Positions 24,483-35,649 of a stretch of DNA of 64,000 nt are shown here, piece by piece. The notes beneath the pieces are model-generated. The model was given only the letters and a program-made list of their open reading frames with translations. It searched no databases and was not told the origin of the DNA. Origin of the DNA: Apostichopus japonicus (taxonomy: Eukaryota; Echinodermata; Holothuroidea; Aspidochirotida; Stichopodidae); the NCBI RefSeq assembly GCF_037975245.1, contig NC_092565.1, positions 13,111,499 to 13,175,498 on the forward strand, given 5' to 3'. Both the position numbers and the translations under genes were made by a program. Numbering within the stretch: the first letter of the stretch is position 1; every line of letters starts with the position of its first letter.

Positions 24483-24594
24483 TACAGAAATGCAGGGTTG
24501 CACTACACCATTTCCCACAGAGGAAGTATGGCAGAAAACAAGTGGAATTTTACATATAAATGCCAAAAATGTACTGGACAGAAAGGTTCAATAA
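24483..24594 (+). CDS. Terminal exon partner of the Cys/Trp-rich exon
   Basis: The block follows TTTCTTTACAG and continues the previous exon in phase 2, so TG plus T gives the fourth Cys of the Cys4 pattern. It reads CTEMQGCTTPFPTEEVW and on to TAA at 24592. Another frame through the same bases is also open (CQKC, then GSINFWNIDTSFTYM, stop near 24658). The joined frame is preferred because it completes CX2C-X6-CX2C. Confidence 0.45.
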
Positions 24595-25186
24595 ACTTTT
24601 GGAACATTGACACCTCATTCACTTACATGAGGAAACCTTTTCTCATAGATGTTGAATAAACAGTTGTAAGAAGATTAACATGTAGAATTGGTTCTGAAAC
24701 TAAATCAGTATTTATGAACTCCTCACATCTATGATCTCACCATAAAAGAACAGAAGCAAGTTGTTGAGTTTGAAGAGTTAGCAACTTAAAATTAGGAAAA
24801 AGTTTCATATTCAAGAAGAAATCAAATTTCAACTTTATGATAAAGAATGGGATGATTGCATGGGTAGGTGTGAAAAGCCTCTCAGCTACCTCAAAGGGGA
24901 ACAGTGAAAGTAATACCCATCACCTCAGAGCTTATACCAGCACAGACTTACACTCACTAAGTAGTACATGTAGCTTATTTGATAGGGAAGTTGTAGATCT
25001 GGTGAGTAGCCTACTTCTGTGCAGTGTAGCAGAGCAAAAGCGACAGAAGTTTAAAAGCATATATTACTACTCAATGTGGTGTAAGAATCAGCTGAACTGA
25101 GCCCCAAGCTGCAATTCAAAATAAGCTTAGGCCTATATACATTTAGAAAATATGTAACTGGAAAGCTCACACCTTTGCAATTTCAG
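24595..25186. other. Non-coding stretch
   Basis: An 87-codon frame at 24837-25100 (plus) was considered, but it has low-complexity composition and no matching motif. Nothing else was seen. Confidence 0.35.
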
Positions 25187-25299
25187 ACCAAGATTGGATG
25201 TCATGGGCTGATGACATAAATGAAAAGTTGGCAAACATACATCAGCCCCAGCAAGTTACACAGAGGGATGCAGAATGTGGACAGGTGCCTACACCATCA
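25187..25299 (+). CDS. Candidate exon, unknown (QDWMSWADDINEKL)
   Basis: A 37-codon open block follows TTTGCAATTTCAG and precedes GTAAGC, both good splice signals. It encodes a Trp/Asp-rich start and then a glutamine-rich stretch. It enters in phase 2. It may belong to the same gene as the Cys/Trp-rich exons. No family was recognised. Confidence 0.3.
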
Positions 25300-25408
25300 G
25301 TAAGCCAGGGGCAACAGCATATGGCATTATGTTCACAATGCTAACCCTGACAGCTAAGAGAAGAGGCAGCAGAGTCCACATTCTGACATATATGCTCTTC
25401 AAAGTATT

Positions 25409-25600
25409 GTGCAAAGTAAAGAAATCTTAAGGACCAAACCATTTGACATCTCCTACATATGCCACAACAGCCTACATGTGGAGAGAGGTGTTACATCTGT
25501 CAACAGTATCTTGCAGTGCAACACAGCAGAAAGCCTTGACAGTTTGATGGCACTTGCCAAGTTTATGGTCATCAGCCTACTTGCCTACTTCCCTGACTGA
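25409..25600 (+). CDS. Short reading frame of unknown nature
   Basis: This open frame of 63 codons contains FDISYICHNSLHVERG, then VNSILQCNTAESLDSL, and stops at TGA. It reads more like protein than its neighbours, but no splice signals or family were identified. It may be the end of an exon or a transposon remnant. Confidence 0.25.
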   Translation: MQSKEILRTKPFDISYICHNSLHVERGVTSVNSILQCNTAESLDSLMALAKFMVISLLAYFPD

Positions 25601-26289
25601 GTGATACTGTTTTAACTCATAACAGTGAGTGTGGATAGACTCAGTTTACAAATTACTGGCATCACTGATAAATATTGTCATCTTCATCATCAGTGTAGTT
25701 TTTCATCCTAGAGTAACTGGTCATGATGAATCAGTTGATCTTTCTTATAGAAACTGGACTGGTTTATGTTTTTAGTTCTACCATGTAGCTTGTACTTTCT
25801 CTCTCTGAGTTGTGCTCTCCTCCATCTGTATGCTCTGCCTCTCTTACGTAATTCATCACATTGCTGTTTTCTTTGCATCTATTTCAGAGTCTGGATACAT
25901 GGACTATTTGAGCTCACCTTTAATACTGCAGTTTCCATCTTCCTGGCTATGGACTCTTCAGGCACATTATATGTTATGTGTATGGAACTGTAGTCCCTGT
26001 ACTGACCAATGCACGAAAGTGTGGTACTATGTTTTGGATTGGTCACAGTGAAAGCCTTATTGATGACATCTGCTTTTGAGTGGAAGTCTCAAAACGAGTG
26101 GACCATAATCATTTGCTGCAGGTGGGTGTCTCAGATATTTTGTTTAGCTTCCTGCTGTCAGTGTGGGATATTAGCAGAGAACCCTTTGCAGCATTTGGCA
26201 TACATGGAAATGTGTACTTCCTGCCCCTCTTGCATACAAATGAATGCTTTTGGCAATATAAATGATTTCCACTGTAGTACTTTGCAAGG
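25601..26289. other. Non-coding stretch
   Basis: Several short overlapping frames on the plus strand contradict each other and contain no recognisable domain. No repeat was noticed. Confidence 0.35.
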
Positions 26290-26975
26290 CATTCTAAACA
26301 TGTTGATAAAGCGCTTTTGATATTTCAGATATAAGAAATTTATTGACCATAAAAATTGGCATTCAGTCTATCTCAGTAAAACAGACAATAAAACAATCAT
26401 AAATACATCGAAAATACATAAAAATCTGATTCCTAAAACGAAAAATTAAGACTACTATGTCCATGTTGTGACACATATATTTGGCCTATTTCCTACATAA
26501 TTCATTGGCAAGATTGAGAATAGCCCTTTGCAAGAAAGAGCGCCTGTATCTTTCGGTTCAGCATCTCATGACAATTAGTCTGCCTGTTTTATTGCTGTAA
26601 TCTACCTGATGCCCCAGAGGATGTTGGGATGACATGATTGACTTCATATTCCTCTGTGATACTCTGACAAGCAACTCATCTACTGAACTGAGGTCATGTG
26701 ACCGACAAACTTTCCTTGCTTTAGAAACTAGTCTACTTAACTTGGTCATGTCTCAAGCAGTAGTATTTTCACCCCACGCGGCTAAACAGAATGTAATGGT
26801 GGTCTTGATTGCCGATTTTAATATAGAACAGAGAAATAAGAGTTGGTCTAGTCCGAATAAATTAAGCTTCTGTCATAGGAACATATGCTGATTAGTTTTT
26901 GCTAGAATACGTTTTACATGTTCATCCCACTCCAATTTATCAGTGATGGTTTCTCCCAGGTATTTATAAGATTGT
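26290..26975 (-). mobile_element. Degenerate LINE ORF2 C-terminal fragment
   Basis: On the minus strand the reading YKYLGETITDKLEWDEHV begins near 26975. It continues after stops and shifts through LFGLDQLL, then AWGENTTA, then LVSKARKVCRS and RRSFLQRAILNLANE. The same block order is seen in the LINE at 46835-47697 (YKYLGVVMDDQLKWDAHV), so the two belong to one broad family. It is the region after the reverse transcriptase. Multiple stops make it inactive. Confidence 0.65.
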
Positions 26976-26985
26976 CAAGCGCTTC

Positions 26986-27551
26986 TTAGTCACAGTTTTT
27001 GCAGGAACATATCAGAGGAGAATACTGCTTTAATATAGTCAGTGCTCTGCGGAGTGACTTGAGTAGGTGAACTTGATCTAACAGGTTAAGTTCACTTTCA
27101 GAATGAGTAGTTACAGCCATTGTACTACTGAACCTTTTACATGCCTTGCCATCAGCATCAGTTGTGAGACACTTGACCATTAGTGGATTTTTGCCTGTAA
27201 GTAATTTGGATTCAAAAATCTTTCCACCATTTTGTTCATCTCCGAAATAGGGCATCTTTGCTGAACAGCCCTCATTGCCTGGACTTTGTACCTTGTGATC
27301 CCTTCTTCTTTTCATTTCACCCATTAAGCACAACTTGTTACTGTGATGGTAACCAATAACAAATGTATCCATGGTGACATTCGCAACTATTACATCTCTG
27401 CATTGTCTTGCAGGAGCAAATGGAGTCTTACTTCTTGCATTATACTTAGAGGGTTGTGATATTGATGATCATATTCTACCTGAATTGGAAAGTCTTTGAA
27501 GAGGCCATGCAGTTGCAGTGTCTTCTTAATTAGAACCTTCTTTTGTGCCAT
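26986..27551 (-). pseudogene. Possible Mutator-like transposase fragment
   Basis: About 128 codons are open from 27372 down to the stop at 26986. The frame can be followed upstream past a non-ATG stretch to about 27480. It contains MDTFVIGYHHSNKLCL, then GNEGCSAKMPY, then KCLTTDADGKACKRF, then LDQVHLLKSLRRAL. TTD-x-D followed by DxxHL-K-S-RR resembles the RNase-H-like core of transposases found with Mutator-like or YqaJ-containing transposon proteins in invertebrates. That is from memory of the pattern and not a search. It is cut off at 26986, next to a LINE. Confidence 0.4.
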
Positions 27552-27585
27552 ATTATTTTTGATTAATTTCTTTCATTACATGTAG

Positions 27586-27736
27586 GTACAACCTTTTTGT
27601 AGTGTACTGACCACAGGACTGGGAAGAGACGTGCTGTTGAGCAATCTACGAGCTGCACTTGAACTGCCCACTACTCAGAGGCAGCGGGGGCTACCCGTTC
27701 CTGGGAAAGGCATCCATACCTGGCGCTCATCCTGTA
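27586..27736 (+). CDS. Candidate exon, unknown (LTTGLGRDVLLSNLRAAL)
   Basis: A 50-codon block follows CATGTAG and precedes GTAAGT. It is open throughout and more GC-rich than its surroundings. The pyrimidine tract is weak. No domain was recognised. Confidence 0.3.
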
Positions 27737-28289
27737 GTAAGTAATGTTTATATGTACATGCTATTGTGTCTGGGCTGGGTAAAATATAATTCCTTATCCT
27801 AGGTTGCCAGGGTCAGCTCTGTGCATCATTGTCTTTGTAGAGAGTTTCAGAGTATGTTTGGTAGACCAAACCAACTGTGAATAGGAAATAACGACTTTCA
27901 AACAGCATGTGTGTGTATTTGATTAGATGTGTGTGTGCGTGAAGCTATGGGGTTGGAATGGGATTTATTGTGATTGGTGATTACCCAGTATGTGAACATA
28001 GAGCATTCGATATTATTTATAATTCCTTTTGAAACAGGATTACTGGAGCATGAAGTTGATGGACAAATTTAGGAATGAAAGGAACACATGCAAGTAGTAA
28101 AGAGGAGAAGAAACAGTTAAGTGACACCTGTTCCACTGAAAAATAACCAAGTAGATGACCCAGCTAGCAAACAAAGGCATAAAATGTAAGTACAGGTATA
28201 ACTTTTGAGAATGAAGCTCATCTTGAGGAAAATAGACATCATTAAATAATTAACATACTAGACTAAAATTGCATTATGCAGTCCTATTC
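27737..28289. other. Non-coding stretch
   Basis: No frame, repeat or splice-bounded block of interest was seen between the candidate exon and the 3' end of the CR1-like LINE. Confidence 0.4.
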
Positions 28290-28305
28290 ACAAATTTGAT
28301 TTGAT

Positions 28306-28395
28306 TTGTTTATCACGTGAATATATTCAATGTGATAGGAAGTCCTCTAAAAAAGCTTCAGATGGCTTAACAAAGTAGAGGACTCCCTGTAAAGA
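28306..28395 (-). other. Conserved 3'-tail hairpin of the LINE
   Basis: GTCCTCTA (28342-28349) pairs perfectly with TAGAGGAC (28376-28383) around a 26-nt loop that itself holds AAGC/GCTT. CACGTG and AATGTGA lie just outside. A homologous tail at 62474-62552 keeps the pairing with one compensating change. Such 3' structures are known to be bound by LINE reverse transcriptases. Confidence 0.6.
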
Positions 28396-28442
28396 AAAGG
28401 AAAAAGAAAACAAAATATATAAGAAAAAATGAACATGTTCAA

Positions 28443-31395
28443 TTAATAAGATGCAGTAATTTTTTGAATAAAGTTTCTTCTGAATGATTTTGCAGAAGGT
28501 TTATTTGTAATATTGTCTGATAGAGAATTCCATGTTTTGATTGTACGTGCCCTTAGTGATAACATCCCCATTGTAGAATTATACCTGTTATAATGTGCAT
28601 TGCCTGAAGATCTGGTATTGCAATGATGAATATCACTGTTACATATTAAGTAGTCATTAAAAGCATTTGGTAACAGTCCATTCCATGCCTTATAAGCAAA
28701 TGTAGCAAGGTTAACCCTAATAATGTCATCAGCTTTTAAAAACTTAGAACGCTTAAAAAGAGGATTTGTGTGGTCCCGTGGTTTGGCATGTGTTATATGG
28801 CGGACTGCTCTCTTCTGTGTAATACAAATGGGATTCAGATTGGTATATCTAGTACCAGACCATATGTTACAACAATACGTAATATGTGGCTGGACTAATG
28901 TCTGATAGAGAATCTTTAATACGTGTTGTGGCAGATAATGCTTAGGCTTAGCTAAAACACCGGTTTTTTTTGCAACTTTTTTACAGACAGTTGTAATGTG
29001 GTCACGCCATTTAAGTTAATGATCTATATATATGCCTAAAAATCTAGTACTATTGACTTGTTGTAGTCTTTTACTACCCATAGTAATATCATCATTCCAT
29101 GTAAAATTTTTAGAAGTATTAAAAACTATATAGTTTGTTTTATCAATATTCAATGATAATTTGTTGCCAGCAAACCAGTCGCTGAACTTGTCTAATTCAG
29201 TTGATACTTCAATATGAAATAAAGTTCTCGATTGTGATACGAAGAAAATATTTGTGTCGTAAGCAAACAAAACAACTTTAACTTTATCAGAAACATTGGT
29301 AATGTCATTAACATATAGGATAAAAAGCAATGGACCAAGTATAGAGCCTTGTGGCACACCACATTGAATTATCTCCAGTTGGGAATGAGCATTTTTGTAG
29401 GATGTATATTGGTAGCGGTTTGCTAAGTAACTGTCAATCCAATTAAGAGGGGTTCCTCTTATGCCGTAACGGTGTAATTTATTAAGCAGAATTGTGTGGT
29501 CTATTGTGTCAAAGGCCTTTGAGAGGTCCAGGAAAACCCCGACACAGGTACTATTCTTGTCAAGAATACTATACAAATTGTCAATGGCATCAGCTAGTGC
29601 TAGCTCAGTGGAGTGTTCAGGACGGAATCCATACTGTTCCTGGCATAAAATGTTATATTTTGAAATAAAGTTAAAAATACGATTATACATAAGCCTTTCA
29701 ACTATTTTGGAAAAACATGATAATAGTGATATAGGTCGATACTTTTCAAAGTTTTCTGAATCCCCTTTCTTAAAGACAGGGATGACCTTGCCAATTTTTA
29801 GCATATCAGGAAAAATACCAGTATTGAATGACAAATTACAAATGTGGGTTAATGGTTTGGTAGTAAATAGGATAACTTGTCTTACAATACCAGGCTTAAA
29901 ATCATCGTATCCAGCTGCTTTATCGGGTTTCATGCAAGAGGCTGCTGTTTTTAACAACTCCTCCTCACTGACAGGATGAGAAAACATGGAATGAGTGTTA
30001 ACATCAATGTTCACAGATTCCTGTGATTTACGTTTGTGGTTGATTTTACTTGCCAGTGATGGCCCCAGATTGACAAAAAAGTCATTAAATTTATTAGCAA
30101 TGTCATGGTCGGTGTTAATCTCTTTGTCACCATCCTTGAAAAAGAGGGATACGATGATTGTTTATGACCTTTACGGAGTAGTTGGTTAATGGTATCCCAT
30201 GTGCCTTTTGGGTTACTCCTCGCATTATCAAATTTATTGTTGAAATATAATTTTCTAGAAAATTTGATAACATGATTGAGCTTATTGCGATATTGAGAAT
30301 AAATAGTTTTATTTACACCAGATGGGTTCTTAATATGTCTTTTAAATAGCTTATCTTTTCTTTTGATAGAAACTAGAATACCTGCAGTAATCCACAGGTG
30401 TCTCTTTCTACGTTTCTTAGATTTGGTGATGCATTGCTCAGGAAAGCATTGATTATATATGGTTTGAAATTGTTATAAAACATAGAATAGGCAATGTTTG
30501 CATCAGTTTGGGATGAAACATTTTCCCAAGAAGCATCTCGGATTGTTGAGAAGAAATTCTGTACATTTGTTTTGCAGTAGATCCTCACATACATAGGGCC
30601 CCTTTGCCTACTTTTGTGTATGGCAGTTTGGAGAAATAATGGATAATGGTCACTGTTACAAAGATACCAGTTATTAGTTTGCAGTCATCATTGGTTATAA
30701 CATTATCTAAAAGAGTTGCAGAAGTGCAACCCACACGGGTAGGTTTGGTAATAGTAGGAAAAAATCCACTGGCATATAATAAGTTTAAAAAGTCAGCAGA
30801 TTTAGTATTGTCAGCAAGATCAATATTATAATGACCCATAATGTATGCACTATGTTGTTCATTCGGGAGTTGGGTTAAAATTTTGTTTACGTGTGTCAGA
30901 AAAATATGCAGTGAACTTTTTGGAGGCCTATAAATTATGCCTATGGTATAATTTTTCATTGCTGATGTTATGTCAACCTCTATGAACATTGACAGAATCA
31001 TTGAAAATGCTTATATCGTTTCTGAGTTTGAAATTTAAATCGTTGTTAACAAATGAACAAACACCGCCACCTTTCCTTTCGGGACGATGCCTTTCAACAA
31101 GTGTATAGTTATTGATATGGATTAGGGGGGATATATCTGCAGTAAGCCAGGTTTCGGTAAATCCAATGACAGAGAAATCCTCCTTCAATAGAGACATGAA
31201 TGTAGTAATGTCGTCTAAGTTTTTGTTGAGGCCTCGACTATTATGGTGGAATAAAGACAATATGTGTTTGCTAGACATCTTGTTGTATGAAACAATATCG
31301 TAGTAATTGCATGCGATAGCTTCCTCCCCTATTTCAAGGTATTTTGCAGCTTGCATTGCTATAAATAAATAAATGTATAACATGAACGCCATCAT
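28443..31395 (-). pseudogene. CR1-like ORF2: APE endonuclease plus reverse transcriptase
   Basis: Endonuclease blocks from 31300 read HHNSRGL, then GFTETWL, then GGGVCSFV. In another frame come GIIYRPP and MGHYNIDL, where the usual catalytic Asp of GDxN is His (codon 30831-30833). The reverse transcriptase is open from 30014 to 29016: PVFKKGD, YRPISLL, EQYGFRP, FLDLSKAFDTIDH, GVPQGSILGPLLF, then FAYDTN. The last should be FADD, and the second catalytic Asp is Tyr (codon 29259-29261). After TAA at 29016 the frame stays open through LKWRDHITTV and IKTWNSLSDNI to the true stop at 28443. Confidence 0.9.
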
Positions 31396-32621
31396 CTTTG
31401 CATAGGTTCTGCTGAAGAATCCTTTGTTCTGACATTTCTCGCTCTGCTGAGATTAGGAATAAATGTTTTCTTCTTTAGTCTGATAGTTTGAAAGCTGTCT
31501 TCGTCTAGGGATATTTGCCTTTTGTGGGGTTGGATGTTTCCCCTTTGTGTGCTTGCACCCTCCATCTGCTGAGATCCAGTCTCCGGTTGTGTTCTCCGTT
31601 GTTCTACTACTTTTTGTGTTGGCAATGTCGTGTTTTGTTCAGTTCGCTGTTGTTGGTGGGTTTTCTTTGACTCCTGGTTTGGATTACTTGGGTGTCTGGG
31701 GTTCGGGTTATTGTTCTTCTTTGCTGTTGAATCTGTGTTTTGTTCGGATTTCTGTGCCCTGACCTCGTTAGCTTCTTGAATAGCGTGATCGTCCTGTTCA
31801 ACTGACCCAGTTACTAATCCCTCAGACTGATATTGTGTCATGGCGATACTCTTCAAACGTCTCAGGACGATTAAAGCTTTTATGTCCAAGTTCTTGGCAT
31901 TTAAAGCATCTGACCTTTGGGCAATTAGCTTCCCGGTGCCCTTGGGCATCGCAAACTTTACATTTGTTGTAAGGACAGTTTCTCCTGATGTGATCGCTTT
32001 CCAAACACAAATTGCATACTTTAGTTTGACCATTGTGCTTTAAGTTCATATTAATCCTGTTAATTCTAATTGCGTAAGGCAAGCTCTTGTGTTCTTCAGG
32101 TAGTTCTAACTGTACATATCGTATTCTGTTCTCGATATTTGGGAATCTGGGAAAGGTCTTTCGTTTTCATTCGCCTCTTATTTTGCACCCATACTCACAA
32201 AGTTTTCCTGTTAGATCTTTGTCCTGTATGAATGAAGGTACTCCGAAACCACTAACAGTTAGGAACGTTCTGTTGACACCAGTAGAAACTGATTCCCATT
32301 CACGAGGAGTCCACTGTCCAAAATAAGATCAGCTTGTTCCTTTGCTTTTAATGTGATAATCCAGCATCCCAAAGATTTCACACAACTTGCAATTCCATCT
32401 CTACCAACATCATTCATGATAGCATACAAAGTCTCAGTATCTTTATATGAACTGTCGGCAACTCTGATGCTACACTCCTTTAATTTCTCCACTGTCGCAG
32501 AATCCGTACTAACAATCTTGTAGGCTAACGAACGTTGCAAGACGTCATTGCCGAGATCTCCAGCGGAAAAAGTATTCCAAAATTGGAATAAAATAAAATT
32601 TTCTGCTAAATATTGTCTCAA
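31392..32621 (-). pseudogene. LINE ORF1 with three CCHC zinc knuckles
   Basis: The reading starts at 32621 (MRQYLAENF) and shifts frame near 32300 (TVSGFGVPSFIQDKDL). A TGA near 32170 breaks it. It then gives three zinc knuckles at about 31990-31860: CNLCLESDHIRRNC, CKVCDAQGHREANC and CFKCQELGHKSFNR. The last has lost its final Cys. A second shift leads to a glutamine/proline-rich tail ending near 31392. ORF1 proteins of this kind coat the element RNA in the ribonucleoprotein particle. Confidence 0.8.
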
Positions 32622-32839
32622 TTAGTGTCTCAAATAATACAATTTGCAATGATGTAGTGAAAACCACACTCTATTTAACCTCGGAGATCGTTAGAAAGTA
32701 GAAAATATAAGAGCTCCTCAAGGAACAGTGTTAACAGGTTGACGGTTGGTTATCCAATAACGGTTGGTTATCCAATTTTTTGACTTCATGAAGTCAGACC
32801 AACTTAAAATTGATCTCAAGGATTGGGCTTTTTGATAGG

Positions 32840-33130
32840 TCTATTTATATGTAGAGATATGCACTAGTTAATTGCAATTTCAGCCCTCCAAACTAGTGTA
32901 GGGATATGCAATAGTTTATTTGCAATTTCAGCCCTCTAAACTAGTGTAGGGATATGCAATAGTGTATTTGCAATTTCAGCCCTCTAAACTAGTGTAGGGA
33001 TATGCACTAGTTTATTTGCAATTTCAGCCCTCCAAACTAGTGTAGGGATATGCAATAGTTTATTTGCAATGTGACCCTTCAAACTGGTGTAGGGATATGC
33101 ACTAGTTTATTTGCAATTTCAGCCTTCAAA
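32840..33130. repeat. 48-bp minisatellite, about 6 copies
   Basis: GGGATATGCAATAG recurs at 32901, 32949, 32997, 33045 and 33092 (spacings 48, 48, 48 and 47), with a diverged copy from about 32853. Each unit holds TATTTGCAATTTCAGCCCTC and ACTAGTGTAGGG. It lies just upstream of the LINE 5' end. A second, 20-bp direct repeat (GGTTGGTTATCCAAT) is at about 32740-32780. Confidence 0.9.
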
Positions 33131-33353
33131 ACTCCAGGAAGTTGCGGGTAAGGAACCTGAAAAAGTTTGTGGTCAGGACCATTGACAACGTGGTTTATAC
33201 ATGAAATCTAAGATTTATGTATATATCCAAAAATATCAGTTATTTTTATTAACTTTCCCTGCGTCAGTTTATCATCAAAAGCTCTATGAGGTAATAAAAT
33301 GTTTCATTTGTAACTTTTCTAAGATTTTGACTGATATGATGCTTTTTTTGTAG

Positions 33354-33434
33354 TTTGACGTGAAGTTAGGTGTTGCAGAAAATGTACGTTTGCAGTGTAT
33401 GCTGTGGGCAGCTATGGAGACCAGGTACAATCAG
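33354..33434 (+). CDS. Candidate 27-codon exon, unknown
   Basis: The block follows CTTTTTTTGTAG and precedes GTAAGT, both strong signals. It encodes DVKLGVAENVRLQCML, then WAAMETRYNQ, in phase 0 on both sides. The composition looks like real protein. It does not match the part of adducin that should precede the next exon, so it may belong to another gene. Confidence 0.4.
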
Positions 33435-34236
33435 GTAAGTTCGTTCCTTACTTTCTAAACATCTTAGGTCCAAGCATGTGTTATATTATGTGATATGCCT
33501 GCTACTACTGTACTAGATGGAATAATTATTTCAGTATGTGAACGAAGACGTTACAAGTATTCATATTTGCTTGCATTTCATTTTTATATTGTAGGTGATT
33601 TCTGTTGGTAGACAGCATAAGGCTAGATAGGTTGTACATATTCTGCGGTATTTGCCAGTAGCACCCTCAGTTTTATCACAAGTTTTTGTAGTATAAGATG
33701 GCCGTGTCCATGTGTTCGATAAAGGTAACTGTTGTGTACATATTGTTGTTGGCGTTGGTACATAATAGTATTCCATGGCATTGGGATTAGTTGGTCGTAT
33801 GTACACTTAAAGTTGTAATAAATAAGCTGTATTGATTCCCTTCAGCTATCATCTATTGACAAAGCAAATATTTTATTAGATGGTTATGGATTTTGGACAA
33901 ATTTAAGATTTTATATCTTATTTTTTTTTTATCATATGTCAGTTATAGCCATGATTTTTAGAATAGAAGGTTAATTTTTGACATGAGATGCATTGTGGGT
34001 TGCATGGCATAAGCATTTAAAAGAGCCTTCTACTCCTTAATATTAAAGGAGCCATACACTCTTTCATATTTTCTGAGCATTAAAGGAGTGTTCCAACATT
34101 TAAAATGTTCTTTGAATATTCAATATGTTTGCCTAGCATTACCCTTCCTGCAAGTTGTTGACCAAAGCAAATCGTTAAAAGCAAAGATGTCATAGAATAT
34201 GGAGGATTTTGAATTTTTTGCTTTGAATCTTGACAG
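33435..34236. other. Non-coding stretch
   Basis: No splice-bounded block was found. A minus-strand 81-codon frame at 33561-33806 has no recognisable domain. The expected upstream adducin exon, encoding the HIHTPAGA-like region, is not here. Confidence 0.4.
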
Positions 34237-34479
34237 GTCTCAACTATGAAGTGTGGCCTATTGCCGATCAGTCAAGATGCCTTGATTTGTGGTGAGATCT
34301 CTATACTATGACTACACGGAGATCGTGGTCGAGGAGGAACAGAAGGATCAAATCATCAGGGCCCCTGGACCCAAAAACAAGATCCTATTCTTGTGTAACC
34401 ATGTATCGTCTGCTGTGGTGGGTCCATAGAGGAGGCGTACTTCCTAGCCCTCAACTGTGTAGCAGCATGTGAGATACAG
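34237..34479 (+). pseudogene. Adducin head exon
   Basis: The exon of 243 bases (81 codons) is bounded by TTGACAG and GTAAAG. It encodes MKCGLLPISQDALICGE, then YDY, IVVEEEQKDQII, PGPKNKILFLCNH, then IEEAYFLALN and ACEIQ. All line up with the aldolase-like head of animal adducins. One base too many near 34305 and one too few near 34403 (CATGTATC for CATGGTATC) compensate each other, so only the middle third is out of frame. Confidence 0.85.
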
Positions 34480-35649
34480 GTAAAGAATTAGCTGGACTTG
34501 GTCCAACGTGGTCTGATTGCTTGTAAAACTTAGCAGTGTGAGGCCAAATGTTTTCTGGTTATGTTACAGTTTGTTCATTCTCCTCCATTTCAGAATATTT
34601 TGGAGACCTGTGAAAGTTACAAAGTTTTCCTTTTTTAAGCTGTTTTTTAAAGAGCCGGGAATGGGGTAAGGGGGGGGGGAGGGGGTTAGGGTTGAAAATG
34701 GACAAGATTAGTCAACTCGAAACAAAGTAAATGGTATGGATTGAGTTAATCTTTGTTATGACCCTCTCCTCTGAGAAATTTTCAAACTGTTTCCAAACAA
34801 TATAATCAATTTGGAATTTTTGTTGTCTTGGGAATGATTGTATCTCCTAGCCTACATGGAACTTGATTTTGCCATTAGCATAGTCTACTTCTGTATCAAT
34901 ATGTAGTCTTTACACTCTCCTCAACTCTCTCCACCCCCGAAGATTCTGCTTCTGTACAAACCTTTGTTTGCTATATTCTGAGTCAAACTAGGCTCTGAGT
35001 AACAGCAGAAAGCCACCCGCAATAGCAAAGCCTGCTCCATGAAATGAAAAGAAAATAACAGCGGTTGAAAAAGTATGTTTGACTGGAATAATTGCTAGTC
35101 TTGATGCGACTTGCCAAATCGGATTTATGGATTTGGATGAAGGCATAGTAGGGGATGTTGGCTTTCTAACATGTATGTGCACTAATATTGTTGACATTCA
35201 GCGATAAAGTTCCCATAATAGTCTTTTTGATGTCTGACCACAAGGGCAAGGTTACCCACCTGGGAGATGTGTTTCATTATTGACCTTGGAAACCAGGGTC
35301 TTTTGGCTAATGTAAATCCTTAGAAAAGCTACCAGTTGAAACTGTGGGAAAAATTTCCCTTAGAGATCATTCATGAAAGTCATAATTGAGTTTTCTATTT
35401 GTATGTCTTGAAGGTTCAGCAACACACTTTACTAGTGGGTTAGGATTTCAAGTGGTGGGGGAAGTGGGGGGGTGTTGATGGGCAGGAATGGGATTACTTG
35501 GTCCTCTCTTCTCCCTGCAGCATCAAGAGTTGGTTGTCTGGGTTTTGTCAACCTACAATTTTATCAATCGGAGTGTGTGTGTTTTTTTTTGTCTATAGTC
35601 TGGGTAACAAACAATGGTCGTTACAAAGCGGATTATCTGCTTTCTAATA
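34480..35649. other. Intron-like non-coding stretch
   Basis: It holds a G-rich run at about 34671-34692 and no repeat of note. A 69-codon minus frame at 34988-35197 looks hydrophobic (IIPVKHTFSTAVIFFSFHGA) but lacks support. Confidence 0.4.

Larger units (their letters stand above)
28290..32650 (-). mobile_element. Nearly full-length CR1-like LINE, inactive
   Basis: The two-ORF non-LTR retrotransposon lies on the minus strand: ORF1 with zinc knuckles (32621 to 31392), then ORF2 with endonuclease and reverse transcriptase (31395 to 28443), then a 3' tail ending in AAATC repeats (complement of about 28297-28310). The order and the C-terminal domain fit the CR1/L2/Rex group. Several frameshifts, an in-frame stop at 29016 and lost catalytic residues make it dead. 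It lies upstream of the adducin exons on the other strand. Confidence 0.9.

Noticed and set aside
33354-33434. Adducin upstream exon
   Set aside because: Well-formed exon, but its 27 residues do not match the adducin segment expected before the 34237 exon, so it was listed as unknown.
33561-33806. 81-codon minus-strand frame
   Set aside because: Threonine/tyrosine-rich without a recognisable domain or supporting signals.
34988-35197. Hydrophobic minus-strand frame as a membrane protein
   Set aside because: Single short frame with no splice signals, no family motif, and in an intron-like region.
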